The notes under the pieces are model-generated. The model ran no database searches, was not told where the DNA came from, and was given only the letters and a program-made list of their open reading frames with translations. This document shows, piece after piece, positions 1 to 10,210 of a stretch of DNA of 64,000 nt. Positions within the stretch are counted from its first letter, which is position 1, and every line of letters starts with the position of its first letter. Origin of the DNA: Sophora flavescens (Eukaryota; Streptophyta; Magnoliopsida; Fabales; Fabaceae); assembly GCA_030762895.1 (NCBI GenBank), contig CM061064.1, positions 236,312,586-236,376,585 of the forward strand, in the 5' to 3' direction. The position numbers were made by a program, and so were the translations under genes.

Positions 1-2
1 TT

Positions 3-596
3 CAATTTGAAGATAATAACCTAGATTTAGCATCACAGTATACCGGAGACGGTATTGTAGAATGGAATATAGATGGATTTTCAGAACATCAAATAATGAG
101 AAAATTAGAAGAAATGTAATTGGCAGCAACTGCCTACAGAGCAAAAAGAAATAGTGCCCTAAGTACAGTAAAAATATCAATCCAAGGTTTCACTGGAAGC
201 CTAAAAGGAATGTGGGATAATAATTTAAGAGAAGTAGATAGACAAATGATTCTTACATTTGTAAAACAAGAAATAAGAAATAAAGAACAAGGTCAACCCG
301 AAATGATTCAAATAGAACAACAAGTAGAAGCATTAATTTTTTCAATTTCTCAAGCGTTTATTGGAGACACTAATGTTTTTGCAGATAGATCACTCGAAAT
401 ATTAAATAATCTTTATTGTCCTACCTTAGGAGAATTTAGGTGGTATAAAGATAATTTTTTAGCAAAAATTTACACAAGGACAGACTGTAGACATTCTTAT
501 TGGAAGGATAGATTTATCTCCGGTCTCCCTAAGAATTTTGCTCAAAAAGTTAGAACTCAGATAAAAAATGAAAACCGGTTTACAAATTTGTACTGA
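3..596 (+). pseudogene. Pararetrovirus capsid-protein region, broken
   Basis: The reading frame is already open at base 3, so the start lies outside the window. It contains the WNIDGFSEHQI and GFTGSLKGMWDN segments typical of the caulimovirid capsid core. A TAA at 117-119 interrupts the frame. It reopens and runs to a stop at 594-596, while the continuation (basic tail and zinc knuckle) lies in another frame starting near 568. The coat protein is therefore broken by one stop and one frameshift. Very A-rich codon use (AAA, GAA, ATA) sets it apart from the surrounding host DNA. In a live virus this part would build the particle shell. Identity rests on motif recognition only. Confidence 0.7.
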
Positions 597-1344
597 TATA
601 AAAATGCATAGACAAGCAAAATTTGAAAGTAAAACAAATAATAAAGAGTTAGGAAATTTTTGTGAGCAATTTGGGTATGAGAAAATAACTCCTCCTTCGA
701 AACAAAGAAAGATTAAAGCACACAAATTTAGAAGTTATAAAAGGTTCGACAAAGGTAAACAAATTGAAAAACCCCATAAACCTTATAAAAAATCACAAAA
801 TATAACATACAGCAAACCATACAATAAAGGTTTTGATAAAAACATTATTTGCTATAAATGTGGATGTGCAGGTCATATAGAAAGGAAATGTAAAGTCAAA
901 CAAAAAATAAAAGAACTTAAGATGGATGATGAAATAAAAGATCAAATTGCAAAATTTTTATTTTACGAAACAGATTCATCTGATAACTCATTCACAGATG
1001 AAGAACAAGAAATAATTTATCAGAATCAAGAAACACCTTCTATTTCTGATGTTGGATGTCTAAGCTGTGGATGTCTTGGAGATAACTGTGATTACAAATT
1101 CACTATTAATGTTACTTCCAAAGAAGCTAGAGTCTTGTTAGACCTAGTTGGACAAATAGATGATCCACAAGTCAAATTAGCTATGTTAGAAAAATATAAA
1201 GAATTAGAAAGCCAAGAAGTAACATCAAAAGAATTTTCAGGATATAATTTAAAAAATATTTTGAATCCTGAAACATCCATTGTTCAAGAGCCAATAACTC
1301 TTCCTCTTTTGTATAAGGAAGTCAAAACTTTAAAATCTAATTAA
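568..1344 (+). pseudogene. Pararetrovirus capsid C-terminal region with CCHC zinc knuckle
   Basis: An open stretch of 258 codons follows the frameshift. It has a lysine-rich basic segment (about residues 45-90), then the knuckle CYKCGCAGHIERKC (C95, C98, H103, C108), which would bind the viral RNA. An acidic part follows, with a second cysteine cluster, CLSCGCLGDNC, near residues 164-174. Zinc knuckle plus basic tail is the usual C-terminus of the caulimovirid coat protein. It stays in the same frame as the protease and polymerase downstream but is closed by TAA at 1342-1344, where a live polyprotein would continue. Confidence 0.7.
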
Positions 1345-1758
1345 GTCTCTGAATTAAATCAGAAATACAAAATTTTAAAACAAAATTTTCAAAAATCCTT
1401 GGGGAAGGGAAAGACTATTTCAAACTCTTCTTCAACGAGTTTTGACGAAGATAATCTTGAAAAAGAATTCGATGCTCTTTATAATGAAGAGACAAACTTC
1501 TTTTTAAGAATAAAAACAATGCAACAAAAATGGCGCGTGAAAATAAACCTAAAAATTAATAAATCTTTTCATCAACCATTCATTGCATTAATAGACTCTG
1601 GAGCTGACCTCAATTGTATTCAAGAAGGTCTAATCCCAACTCAGTATTATGAAAAAACACTTCAAAAATTGTATGCTGGTAATAACCATAAATTACAAGT
1701 AAGTTATAAGTTGGAAAATGCTAGTATTTGTAATAATGGAATATGCTTTGCTAATTAA
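1345..1758 (+). pseudogene. Pararetrovirus aspartic protease region
   Basis: In the same frame as the zinc-knuckle stretch, the sequence ALIDSGADLNCI (Asp at about residue 66 of the stretch opening at 1399) is the catalytic loop of a retroviral-type aspartic protease, which cleaves the polyprotein. TAA codons lie at 1342-1344 and 1756-1758. After the second stop the same frame still reads a flap-like ILGTPFL segment before another stop near 1818. The domain is recognisable but cannot be made in one piece. Confidence 0.7.
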
Positions 1759-3489
1759 TTCCTTTTGGTAAATGACACTTCAGAACAGATAATTTTAGGT
1801 ACTCCTTTTTTAACTTAACTCTATCCAATACAAATAACCGAAGAAGGAATAAAAACAATAAAGGATAACCAAGAAATACTATTCGAATTTATAAATCCAA
1901 TAAAAAGAAAAGAATTAAATAATCTAAAAGAAAATTTAGAGGAAAAGAATTTCTTAACAATAATTCAAAGAAAAGAAAATCAAATAGGATTTTTACAAAA
2001 AGAAATTCTATATGCAAAAATAGAAAAACAACTCCAAGATCCTTCATTAAAAGAAAAGATAATTAAAATACCAAAGGAATTTGAACAAGAAGTTTGCTCA
2101 TAAGTCCCCAATGCCTTTTGGGAAAGAAAAACTCATATGGTATCTTTACCATATGAAGAAGGATTTCATTAATGCAAAATCCCCACCAAAGCTCGTCCAA
2201 TTCAAATGAATAGTGAAACCTTAGAATATTGTAAAAAAGAAATAAAAGGATTCCTTGATAAGAAACTTAGTAGGCCCAACAAATTTCCCTGGAGTTGCAC
2301 GGCCTTCTATGTTTCAAATCAATCATAAATAAAATAAGGAGAGCCTCGAATGGTAATCAACTATAAACCTTTAAATAAAGTTTTAAAATGGATCAGATAC
2401 CCAATTCCCAATAAAAGAGATTTAATAAAAAGATTACATGATGGGATAATCTTTTTAAAATTTGATATGAAAACATGATTTTATCAAATAAAGCTACAAG
2501 AAAAGGACAAATATAAAACAGCTTTTACAGTTCCTTTTGGTCATTACGAATGGAATGTAATGCCTATGAGATTGAAAAATGCGCCTTCTGAATTTTAACA
2601 CATAATGAATAACATTTTAAACCCTCTTTCAGAATTTACCATTGTTTATATTGATGATGTTTTAATCTTTTCACAATCATTAGTTCAACATTTCAAACAT
2701 CTCCATATTTTTAAAGAAACAATAAAAAGAAATTTGATGGTTATATCGGCTAAAAAGATAAAACTATTTCAAACAAAAATAAGATTTTTGGGACATGAGA
2801 TCCATCAAGGAACAATAACACCGATAAGCAGAAGCATCGCTTTTACTGAAAAGTTTCCAAATGGATTAACTGATAAAAAACAATTACAACATTTTTTAGG
2901 TTGTTTAAATTATGTCTCGGAATTCATCCCAAACATTAGGATCAAGTGTAAACCTCTATATTCCAGGCTTAGGAAAACCTCAAACCCTAAACCTTGGTCA
3001 AAAGAGTTGTCCAATGTAGTCTTAGATATAAAAAAGGATGTCAAGTTTCTTCCTTGTCTAGGTATTCCTCATCCAGATGCCAGTCTTATTGTTCAGACAG
3101 ATGCATCAGATAAAGGATATGGTGGTATCCTGCTACAAATCCTTCCTCATTCTAAAATAGAACAGGTGGTACGATTTCACTCAGGTCTTTGGATCCAATC
3201 ACAAGAAAAATATAGTACTATTAAAAAGGAGATTTTATCTATAGTACTATGTATTACAAAGTTTCAAGATGATTTGATAAATAAAAGGTTTTTGCTTAGA
3301 ATTGATTGCAAAGCGGCAAAAGATGTTTTGCAAAAAGATGTTCAAAATTTAGTTTCAAAACACATCTTCGCCAGATGGCAGAGTCTATTAAGTTGTTTTG
3401 ATTTTGACATTGAATATTTAAAAGGTGATAATAACTTTATTCCTGATTTTTTAACTAGGGAATTCTTGCAAGGCACCCTTCACAAATGA
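1759..3489 (+). pseudogene. Pararetrovirus reverse transcriptase and RNase H, broken
   Basis: The N-terminal fingers and palm (1900-2600) are recognisable in the same frame but hold several in-frame stops, for example near 2101, 2170, 2326, 2479 and 2596. From 2605 an unbroken 294-codon stretch covers the catalytic YIDDVLIF, the thumb and connection (FLGHEI, KFPNGLTDKKQL, FLGCLNYVSEFIP) and RNase H (TDASDKGYGG, then acidic residues around KKEILSIV and RIDCKAAK). The segment order and the FLGCLNYVSEFIP-type motif are characteristic of Caulimoviridae rather than Ty3/Gypsy elements, and no integrase follows. The stop TGA at 3487-3489 overlaps the next ATG. Confidence 0.85.
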
Positions 3490-4190
3490 ATACCAGGTCC
3501 AAGGGTGGATCTACCAGAGGAGGGGTCCCACCTTCTCCCAGTAAATCAAAAGAATTAACTCCTGACTCTTTTGCCCCTTCAGCCTCCCAAATAACCCAGA
3601 AGAATTTACCGCCAATCAATCCCACAAATAACCCCTCACAAATCTCAAATAAATTTGCCCCTCTGAGTGATGAAATACTTGCTAAAATAACCTCCCCGAG
3701 AGAACCTATTGCCTTCAAAATAAAGCCAGCTTGCAAAAAGCATGCTCTCCTAGAGCAAGAGTATGGTAACCCCACAACTGAAAATCCTTGGGATATGTTA
3801 TAGCAACTTATTCTAAATGGATTCGGCTGGGTCCCTGCCAACAGTGCTACAAAGAATTTATAATTCTATCAATGCATTTTAATTGATACTCATTCAGTCA
3901 AAATTGAACAGGAAATAAATGCAAACACCCTTGGAATAATTGCATACTCAAAGTGCAAAATAATGAAAATACTACTCTTTCTGATTGGGGACAAGGCCCA
4001 TTTATGCCTAAAAGATTTTCAAGAATATTTGACCCCCTGTTTACAATTATTGGGGTTATCAAAAGGCCTGAGAAATGGTCCTCCATCAACCAAATCCCCG
4101 TCATTCATGGTACTTTAACTTTTTGAATAACCAATCCAGATACCCAAATTGGTTCATGGAATGGTTTTGGGAGAATGGCATATCAAAGGA
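3486..4190 (+). pseudogene. Second ORF of the pararetrovirus, unknown function, degraded
   Basis: The ATG at 3486 overlaps the polymerase stop (ATGA). An open stretch of 105 codons begins MNTRSKGG and is rich in Pro, Ser, Thr and Lys; it ends with TAG at 3801-3803. Beyond it, pieces in two frames still look coding up to about 4190 (for example DWGQGPFMPKRFSRIFDP and WFMEWFWENG). The real ORF was therefore longer, roughly 230 codons or more, and has suffered stops and frameshifts. Florendoviruses are known to carry an ATGA-linked second ORF of unknown role; that match is an inference. The right edge of viral sequence is set where host-like intron sequence begins. Confidence 0.5.
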
Positions 4191-4330
4191 ATGTCAAAGG
4201 TGTGTCACTTCATTTTTTATCACTCTATTTATTTATTAATTTATTAATTTCTTGATTTTATGCATTTCAGTGGCTATGGTGTGAATAGTTTTAGCGCATG
4301 GGGTACTTGGCAAAGTTTCATCCTGATATG
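4191..4330 (+). repeat. Host intron/exon-like segment, copy A of a dispersed duplicate
   Basis: About 140 bp here match 25105-25237 closely, from AATGTCAAAGGTG through a polypyrimidine stretch, a TTTCAG acceptor and a short exon-like segment (TGGCTATGGT) to TTTCATCCTGATAT. At 25.1 kb the same sequence follows a possible splice donor. Here it abuts viral sequence instead. The two copies are 21 kb apart in the same orientation. This is either a segmental duplication of a host gene or two members of a gene family. Confidence 0.7.
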
Positions 4331-5100
4331 TTAGTAATTTGTGTAACTAGAAGCTGTTAATTTTGTTGGAAATGAGAGGTTACATGTTGATATATATTTA
4401 TATTTTTTAGAGTTTATAAGGTTGGTTTCTACTACGGCTATGTTTGGATTGATGGAAGGGGGTGGAATGGAAGGGAATGGAATGAAATGATATAATGCTC
4501 CAATGTTTGGATTACATAAAAATAAATGGAATGGAATGGAACCCAATGGAGCTCATTCCATCCCATTCCATCACTTATTCATATTCTTGTTCCCCTCCAA
4601 TTTGGGAGGAATCTGATGGAATGAAGATCAGATGCTTCATAAACTTAGAAAATTACAGATTTATCCTGAGATTCTTTAAACTGATGCTTCTTATTTTGGA
4701 ACCTATAGAATGCTCATTTTGTTGAAGGGTTCCCAGTAATTGAAGACCTCGTCAGAGTTGTGTTATTATTCTCAGACCCACAAATGCAATCAACCTAACC
4801 TTTCTCCCTCTCTTCTTCGCTTTTTGATTTTCCTGGCTTGTCATCGCAATTTCAACAGTGTTTATCACTATTGTCCATTTCTACACCTCACATGTTCTTC
4901 TTTTCCCTGCACCTCAAGTCAAGCACTTTTTTTCAGAAAAGAAATCAAGCACTTTGTTTACCAAAAAAAAAAAAAAATAGTCAAGCACTTTACTATACTA
5001 TTGGTTGTCTCACGTAAGCATGAGTTTCATCTCTTGATGATAAATAAAATATTAACGTTTTTTACCAAAAATATAAAACATCAATGTTTATAAAAGCGTG

Positions 5101-5640
5101 AACTACCATATGAAGCTTCTGATGCTTGTGGCCAGAAGAGAAGGAAGATTGTGGATTCTGAAGTTTCTGCTAAAAAGCCAAGGAGTACTGAAACCCCATG
5201 TTGTAACACTGAATCTTCTGTAGTGGCAAAGATTCAACAAACCCTCAAAGAAAACACAAGGGTTGTCAGAAAAGAATCAAGAATCATGCATGATCAAGAG
5301 TGTAGGTTGAAGAAGCTGGAAGGTGTAAACTTAGAGAAAGATAAGAAAAAGCCAACGGACAGCTACAAAAAGATGCAGTGTTGGGTGATCTTGAAGCTGA
5401 CATAGACTATGACCAACTCAAGCAGTGGAAGGATTGGATGCTGTTACAAAGCTCAACAAAACAAAGTCACGGAGATCATAAACCAGACCAAGAATTAGAT
5501 GCAGTTATGCAAAACAAGAAGCATCCAGAAGGAAGGAATTTTCGAGAGCACAAGACTCAAACTTCAAATACGTGATGATGATAGTGGAGGTCAACGCCCA
5601 AGGTTCCACTTTGACCAAAATGCTCCTGCTGCCATAGCTA
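5101..5640 (+). pseudogene. Gene-like fragment encoding a charged, Lys-rich protein, unidentified
   Basis: Two overlapping open stretches (about 5101-5405 and 5378-5575) and a third tail ending with TAA near 5643 join into one charged, probably helical protein if one or two frameshifts are allowed. It has a KKPRS basic patch, then VRKESRIMHDQECRLKKLEG, then GDLEADIDYDQLKQWKDW. No introns are apparent. I do not recognise the family. The codon use looks like host coding sequence rather than a retroelement. Lying between the inverted repeats of a TIR element, it may be captured host cDNA or exon sequence. It has no intact start-to-stop frame. Confidence 0.4.
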
Positions 5641-6171
5641 AGTAATATCAAAATTTCTGGTTCTTGGTGTTTCTTTCGATGCCCAATTTTTTTTTAACAT
5701 TTTAATATTGTTGCAAGTAAGCCTTTGTGGTTAAACATTCATAATATTTTCTTGCTTCTGCCCATGATGGTGGTTAAGCATTTGCCTAAAGTTAGCAATA
5801 ATATTTGGTGGCCTATATATAGAGCCAAATTTGGAGTGACTTTTGACTGATGTTAATTCCAGCGAGTCAGCTCATTTCATATACAAATTCCATTCTTTTG
5901 TCAATGTTCATTCTGGCAAGATTCATATATTTTTGGAACGAGACCCGTGGAGACGACGGAAGAAAAACAAAGAGGCCCAAAAGAAGGTCTCAGACTTCTC
6001 AGATCTACGAACTACGGCCGATACCTATTTCATTGTTAGACTTTTCTTGATTAGCCAATGTAATTAGGCTTATACATTTGTAATTTTCATTCATTGTTCT
6101 TATTTTTTCTTGCATTATGTTGTACACCCCAAGCTGGATTTGCTAATCCGCACTTCCAGCTTGCGGGGGGC

Positions 6172-6640
6172 TATTGGAGATATAGTTAGTTGGAGATATG
6201 GTTAGTTAGTTGATAGTTAGTTGCTAGATCTATGGTTAGTTAGTTGCTAGATCATTAGCCTATATAAAGGCTTAATCTCTTTGTAATCAATTCTATCAAT
6301 TTCACATTCATACTTTCTCTCAATTTCTTTTCTCCTCCAATGAATGCCATATTTCCTAATATTGGAGATATAGTTAGTTGGAGATATGGTTAGTTAGTTG
6401 ATAGTTAGTTGCTAGATCTATGGTTAGTTAGTTGCTAGATCATTAGCCTATATAAAGGCTTAATCTCTTTGTAATCAATTCTATCAATTAACTAACCATA
6501 TCTACAACTAACTATATCTCCAATAAAGAGATTAAGCCTTTATATAGGCTAATGATCTAGCAACTAACTAACCATAGATCTAGCAACTAACTATCAACTA
6601 ACTAACCATATCTCCAACTAACTATATCTCCAATAATAAC
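6172..6640. repeat. Folded-back stack of LTR copies (direct and inverted)
   Basis: A polypurine tract, GCGGGGGGC, ends at about 6172 and is followed by an LTR-like sequence starting TATTGGAGATATAG with a TATA box (CCTATATAAAGGC, near 6250). The first about 125 bp recur directly at about 6359. From about 6490 the same sequence returns inverted, first as a short piece (6490-6523) and then as a longer one (6524-6640). The DNA could form a hairpin of roughly 130 bp per arm. The polypurine tract suggests the 3' end of a Copia-type element whose LTR was duplicated and inverted inside the TIR element. No coding domain adjoins it. Confidence 0.6.
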
Positions 6641-6785
6641 ACATCCTATTCCGTCCATTTTTTCAAACTTTCAAATTGAAGTATCCAAACAATGGAACAT
6701 AATTTTTATTCCACTCAATTCGGATCCATTCCATTATATTCCGCTCCGTTCCATTGCATTCTCTTCCACCAATCCAAACATAGCC

Positions 6786-7992
6786 TACAGTTTAAATTTC
6801 CATGTTATGTAATTACTTTGCCATTCTCATCCTAAATGTAGCTGTTTTATGTCAAGTTGTGATCATTTTCATTTGATAAAAATAAGGCAATACATGTTTT
6901 TTTTGGAAAATGTGATAATTTGCCTTAATTCCATTTTTAATGGCTTTGTATATGGCTTTAATTTATTTTTCAATATTAAGTATGATTTGGCTAAATAGAT
7001 TTCAATTACAAATCTGAATTTAAAATGAAATTAATTTTTATTTTATTTTCTGGCCTTATGTTATGCACTTATGTGTGTATTGCTTGAGAAGATCATATAT
7101 TACGAGAGAATAGAGATTGACATTGTTGTTCTACTATTCTTTGGAGTGTTTCAAAGCGGGTGGCAGGAAGCAGAAGAAGATGGTTTGCTGCCACGGGAAC
7201 TATTTCCATGGATTGGGAGAAAAGGGTATACGGGGAGGAATTGCAACAGGAACAAGGGGTTCTGTTATAATGGGGTTATTGTTGGAAAGGAAGGTGCAAG
7301 ACATGTCTTGTGCTCCATGCATGCTTGGAAACGATTCTGACTCTAACTTGCATGTTGTTAGAGATGTTCATTGTGACTAACTGACTTTTTCTTTTTCTGT
7401 TTTTTTGAACACATGATTTAGGAATTGCCTATAGGTACGATAGACTGATATAAATATGAGTGTGCATCGAGACATCTCATATTTGGAAGAAGAGTAGACA
7501 TATCATATGCAATTATGAGTGTGTTGCCCGAGTATAAATTTTAAAGGTACAAACAACAAACTTTTAGTTTTTAGCTTCTTCATTGATTTATCATCTGATT
7601 TGAAATTATGCTATATAAGTCTCTCAGGGTATTACAAGATTTTTGTTGTCTTTAATTCCTTATCCGGGTCAATCTTTTTGGTCTTAGTTTGAAGATGAAA
7701 GGGAGATGTGTTCAAGAAGAAGTTATTACACAAATATGAACGAGAAGGTCATTGGATTTTTATTTCTATTTCATATTGCAACCTGCATGTAATGATTTAC
7801 TGCTATTTAAGGGAGATGTCATTCGGGTTTTAAATTGAATTGTTTTAAATGAAGATTAATTTGTTGATTCAGCTAGACAGTTCATGTAGGTAAATGCTAT
7901 CAACATGATCTAATCGTATATTAATTGATACTTTTGAATGTTGAATAGTAGATGGCTTTGTCACAAACAATTTCAAGTATAGTATTGTATTG
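6786..7992. other. Host DNA without a recognisable gene
   Basis: AT-rich sequence. A 7071-7380 block is less AT-rich and has two overlapping short open frames containing GLGEKGIRGGIATGT- and CCHGNYFHG-like stretches. It could be a worn exon or a transposon remnant, but I cannot name it. Nothing else is supported up to the target-site copy TATTA at 7993-7997. Confidence 0.4.
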
Positions 7993-7997
7993 TATTA

Positions 7998-8232
7998 TCA
8001 TAAAACACAGAAACTCATAAGGCTGTGTTCATTAATCTGTATCTTGTTACATTGCATGGCTCATATATATATACACGTACGAGAGTAACTTAACTCCAAA
8101 GCTGTGTAACAGCAACTCTATCTAGATCCAAAGAATATGCACATGAAACTATCTAGATCCAAAGAATATGCACTATAACAAACTTTCTTCTAATGATAAC
8201 AAACTGATACAACAGTTCTGTTATCCTCAATA
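7998..8232 (-). repeat. Copia 1 3' LTR (235 bp)
   Basis: Matches the split copy at 12710-12737 plus 23542-23742 over its whole length, including a duplicated CTATCTAGATCCAAAGAATA segment near 8120 and 8146. On the minus strand it reads TATTGAGGATAAC to TTTTATGA, so the usual TG...CA ends are replaced by TA...GA. The polypurine tract GAGGGGGGAG follows on the plus-strand side (8233-8245, reverse complement). Confidence 0.85.
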
Positions 8233-8245
8233 CTCCCCCCTCAAG
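8233..8245 (-). other. Copia 1 polypurine tract
   Basis: Plus-strand CTCCCCCCTC reads GAGGGGGGAG on the minus strand, immediately before the 3' LTR. This is the expected primer site for second-strand DNA synthesis. The pol stop codon lies within a few bases of it. Confidence 0.75.
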
Positions 8246-10019
8246 GTGGCGCATGAGCATTGTGAATGCCCAACTTGAATGTTAGTTCCTGAAATTGCCG
8301 AAAGCCCAAAGCCTTGGTAAAGATATCTGCTTGTTGCTGCGTGGTGGGAATGTATCCGGTTACAATTGTTCCTTGTTGAATATGCTCACGAATAAAGTGA
8401 CAATCAACCTCGATGTGCTTGGTACGCTCATGAAAAACAGGATTTTTGGCAATGTGAAGAGCGGATTGGTTGTCACAAAAGAGCAAAGTTGGCTTGGTAC
8501 TAGGAGATTGAAGAGAAGACAACAAACTGCGTAGCCAGATGATCTCACTAGTGGCATGAGCCATTGATCGATATTCAGCTTCACAAGAGGATCGAGCTAT
8601 TGTCATTTGCTTCTTAGTTTTCCACGATATAGGGGAGTTCCCAATCTTCATTAGATAGCCACTAGTAGAACGACGAGTGGTGGGACAAGCAGCCCAATCA
8701 GAATCATAATAACCTGTGAGATGAAGGTCATTATCTGCTGGCATAACAATACCTTGCCCTGGACATGACTTTAAAAACCGAAGGATGCGCATAGCAGCAT
8801 GCCAATGTTTCTCACGTGGAGCCTGCATGAATTGGCTTAGAGTATGGACGGAATATGTGATTTCAGGACGAGTGATTGTGAGATAGATTAGGCGTCCAAT
8901 GAGCCTTCGATATTGAGCCGGATCTGAATATAAATCACCTTCTTCTTTAGACAAAGTATGATGTTGTTCCATGGGGAATCCACATGGTTTGCAATTGAGC
9001 ATTCCACATTCAGTGAGTATGTCATGGGTGTACTTACGCTGGCAGAGGAACAAACCAGCCGGTCCTTGAGCGAGCTCCAACCCAAGAAAATATTTGAGCT
9101 TTCCTAAATCTTTCATATGAAAACATGCATGTAGATACGTCTTAAAACCTTGACAGGAAATAGGATCATTGGCAGCAATTATGAGATCATCTACGTAAAC
9201 AAGCACAGCCAAGAAGGTGGATTCCTTTGAGTAAGTAAATAAGGTATGGTCTGCTGGACTTTGAACAAAACCATATGAGAGTAATGCCTTTGACAGTTTC
9301 GCATACCAATTTCTAGAGGCTTGACGAAGGCCATATAGAGACTTTTGTAACCGACATACAAGGTTTGGAGTTGGAACTACATATCCTGGAGGTGGAGTCA
9401 TGTATACCTCTTCATCGAGGTCGCCATGAAGAAAAGCGTTGCGTACATCCATTTGGTGTAGTCCCCATCCCTTGGCTGCTGCCACTGTCAATAAACATCG
9501 AACTGTAGTCATTTTGGCCACTGGGGCAAAGGTCTCAGTGAAGTCTTCTCCTTCTACTTGCGTGTAACCTTTTGCCACGAGTATAGCTTTGTACTTGTCA
9601 ATCGCCCTAGTAGATGTATATTTGATTTTATACACCCACTTACAACCAACCAGCTTCTTGCCTTTAGGAAGTGTTTCAAGTGTCCAAGTTTGGTTATCTT
9701 CAAGGGCTTTAATCTCCTCTGCCATGGCATTGCGCCACTGTGAATGTTTTACTGCCTATGAGTAATATTTAGGCTCATCCTGTGATTGAATGGCCGCAAG
9801 AAGTGCTTGATGTGAGGGTGAAAATTGATGATAGCTAATATACTTTGAGAGAGGATAGACCTTACCAGAAGAGACTGATGAATCAAGTGATGAGCATGGG
9901 AGTTTATGTGCAGCAGTGATGTAACAATAATAATCTTGCAAATAGTTGGGTGGTTGTCGTGTGCGTGTGACTTGAGTTGGAGTATGAGGTACCTCTTCAT
10001 GCTCTGGTTGCATGGTTTC

Positions 10020-10210
10020 AGCATGGGACCTGTCACGTGAATACTATGCAGCATCATCGGGTTCTGCATGTGAGGAAGCCTTGTCACGTGAACACTGTAT
10101 AGCATCATCGGGTTCTGCATGTGAAAACTCTTCATGCATGGATTCAGCATGGGACCTGTCACGTGAATACTGTGCAGCATCATCGGGTTCTGCATGTGAG
10201 GACTCTTCAT
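10020..10210 (-). repeat. Degenerate tandem repeat in the Copia 1 IN-RT linker
   Basis: The linker between integrase and RT repeats a module reading SHAEPDDAAQYSRDR(SHAESMHEE) about three times, visible in DNA as recurring CATCATCGGGTTCTGCATG. The copies differ in length and sequence. One copy carries the CAG-to-TAG change that truncates the polyprotein at 10044-10046, so the other copies show directly what the original codon was. Confidence 0.75.

Larger units (their letters stand above)
1..4190 (+). mobile_element. Endogenous pararetrovirus remnant (Caulimoviridae-like), left end outside window
   Basis: Seen: in order on one strand there are a capsid-like region, a CCHC zinc knuckle, an aspartic protease (DSGAD), a reverse transcriptase with YIDDVLIF, an RNase H and a second ORF whose ATG overlaps the polymerase stop as ATGA. 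No LTR lies at the right end; the viral sequence runs directly into host intron-like DNA near 4190. Family knowledge: this order without an integrase is that of plant pararetroviruses. An ATGA-linked second ORF recalls florendovirus-type endogenous viruses, and petuvirus-like relatives are also possible. The movement-protein part would lie left of base 1. Several stops and at least one frameshift make this a dead fossil. Genus assignment is uncertain. Confidence 0.82.
4436..6785. mobile_element. TIR DNA element (2.35 kb), Tourist/PIF-like ends, carrying foreign pieces
   Basis: The left end GGCTATGTTTGGATTG at 4436 is mirrored at the right end as CAATCCAAACATAGCC, ending at 6785. About 23 bp pair with one mismatch. 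Looser inverted similarity (GGAATGG-rich) continues 100 bp or more inward. The trinucleotide TAC flanks both ends (4433-4435 and 6786-6788). A 3-bp duplication and a GGCNATGTTTGGAT-type terminus resemble PIF/Harbinger (Tourist) elements, although their usual target is TWA. No transposase was seen inside. The interior holds a gene-like fragment (5101-5640) and folded LTR pieces (6172-6640), so it is non-autonomous. Confidence 0.6.

Noticed and set aside
1..4190. Active or recoverable plant virus
   Set aside because: Multiple stops, a capsid/zinc-knuckle frameshift and a truncated second ORF; it is a fossil.
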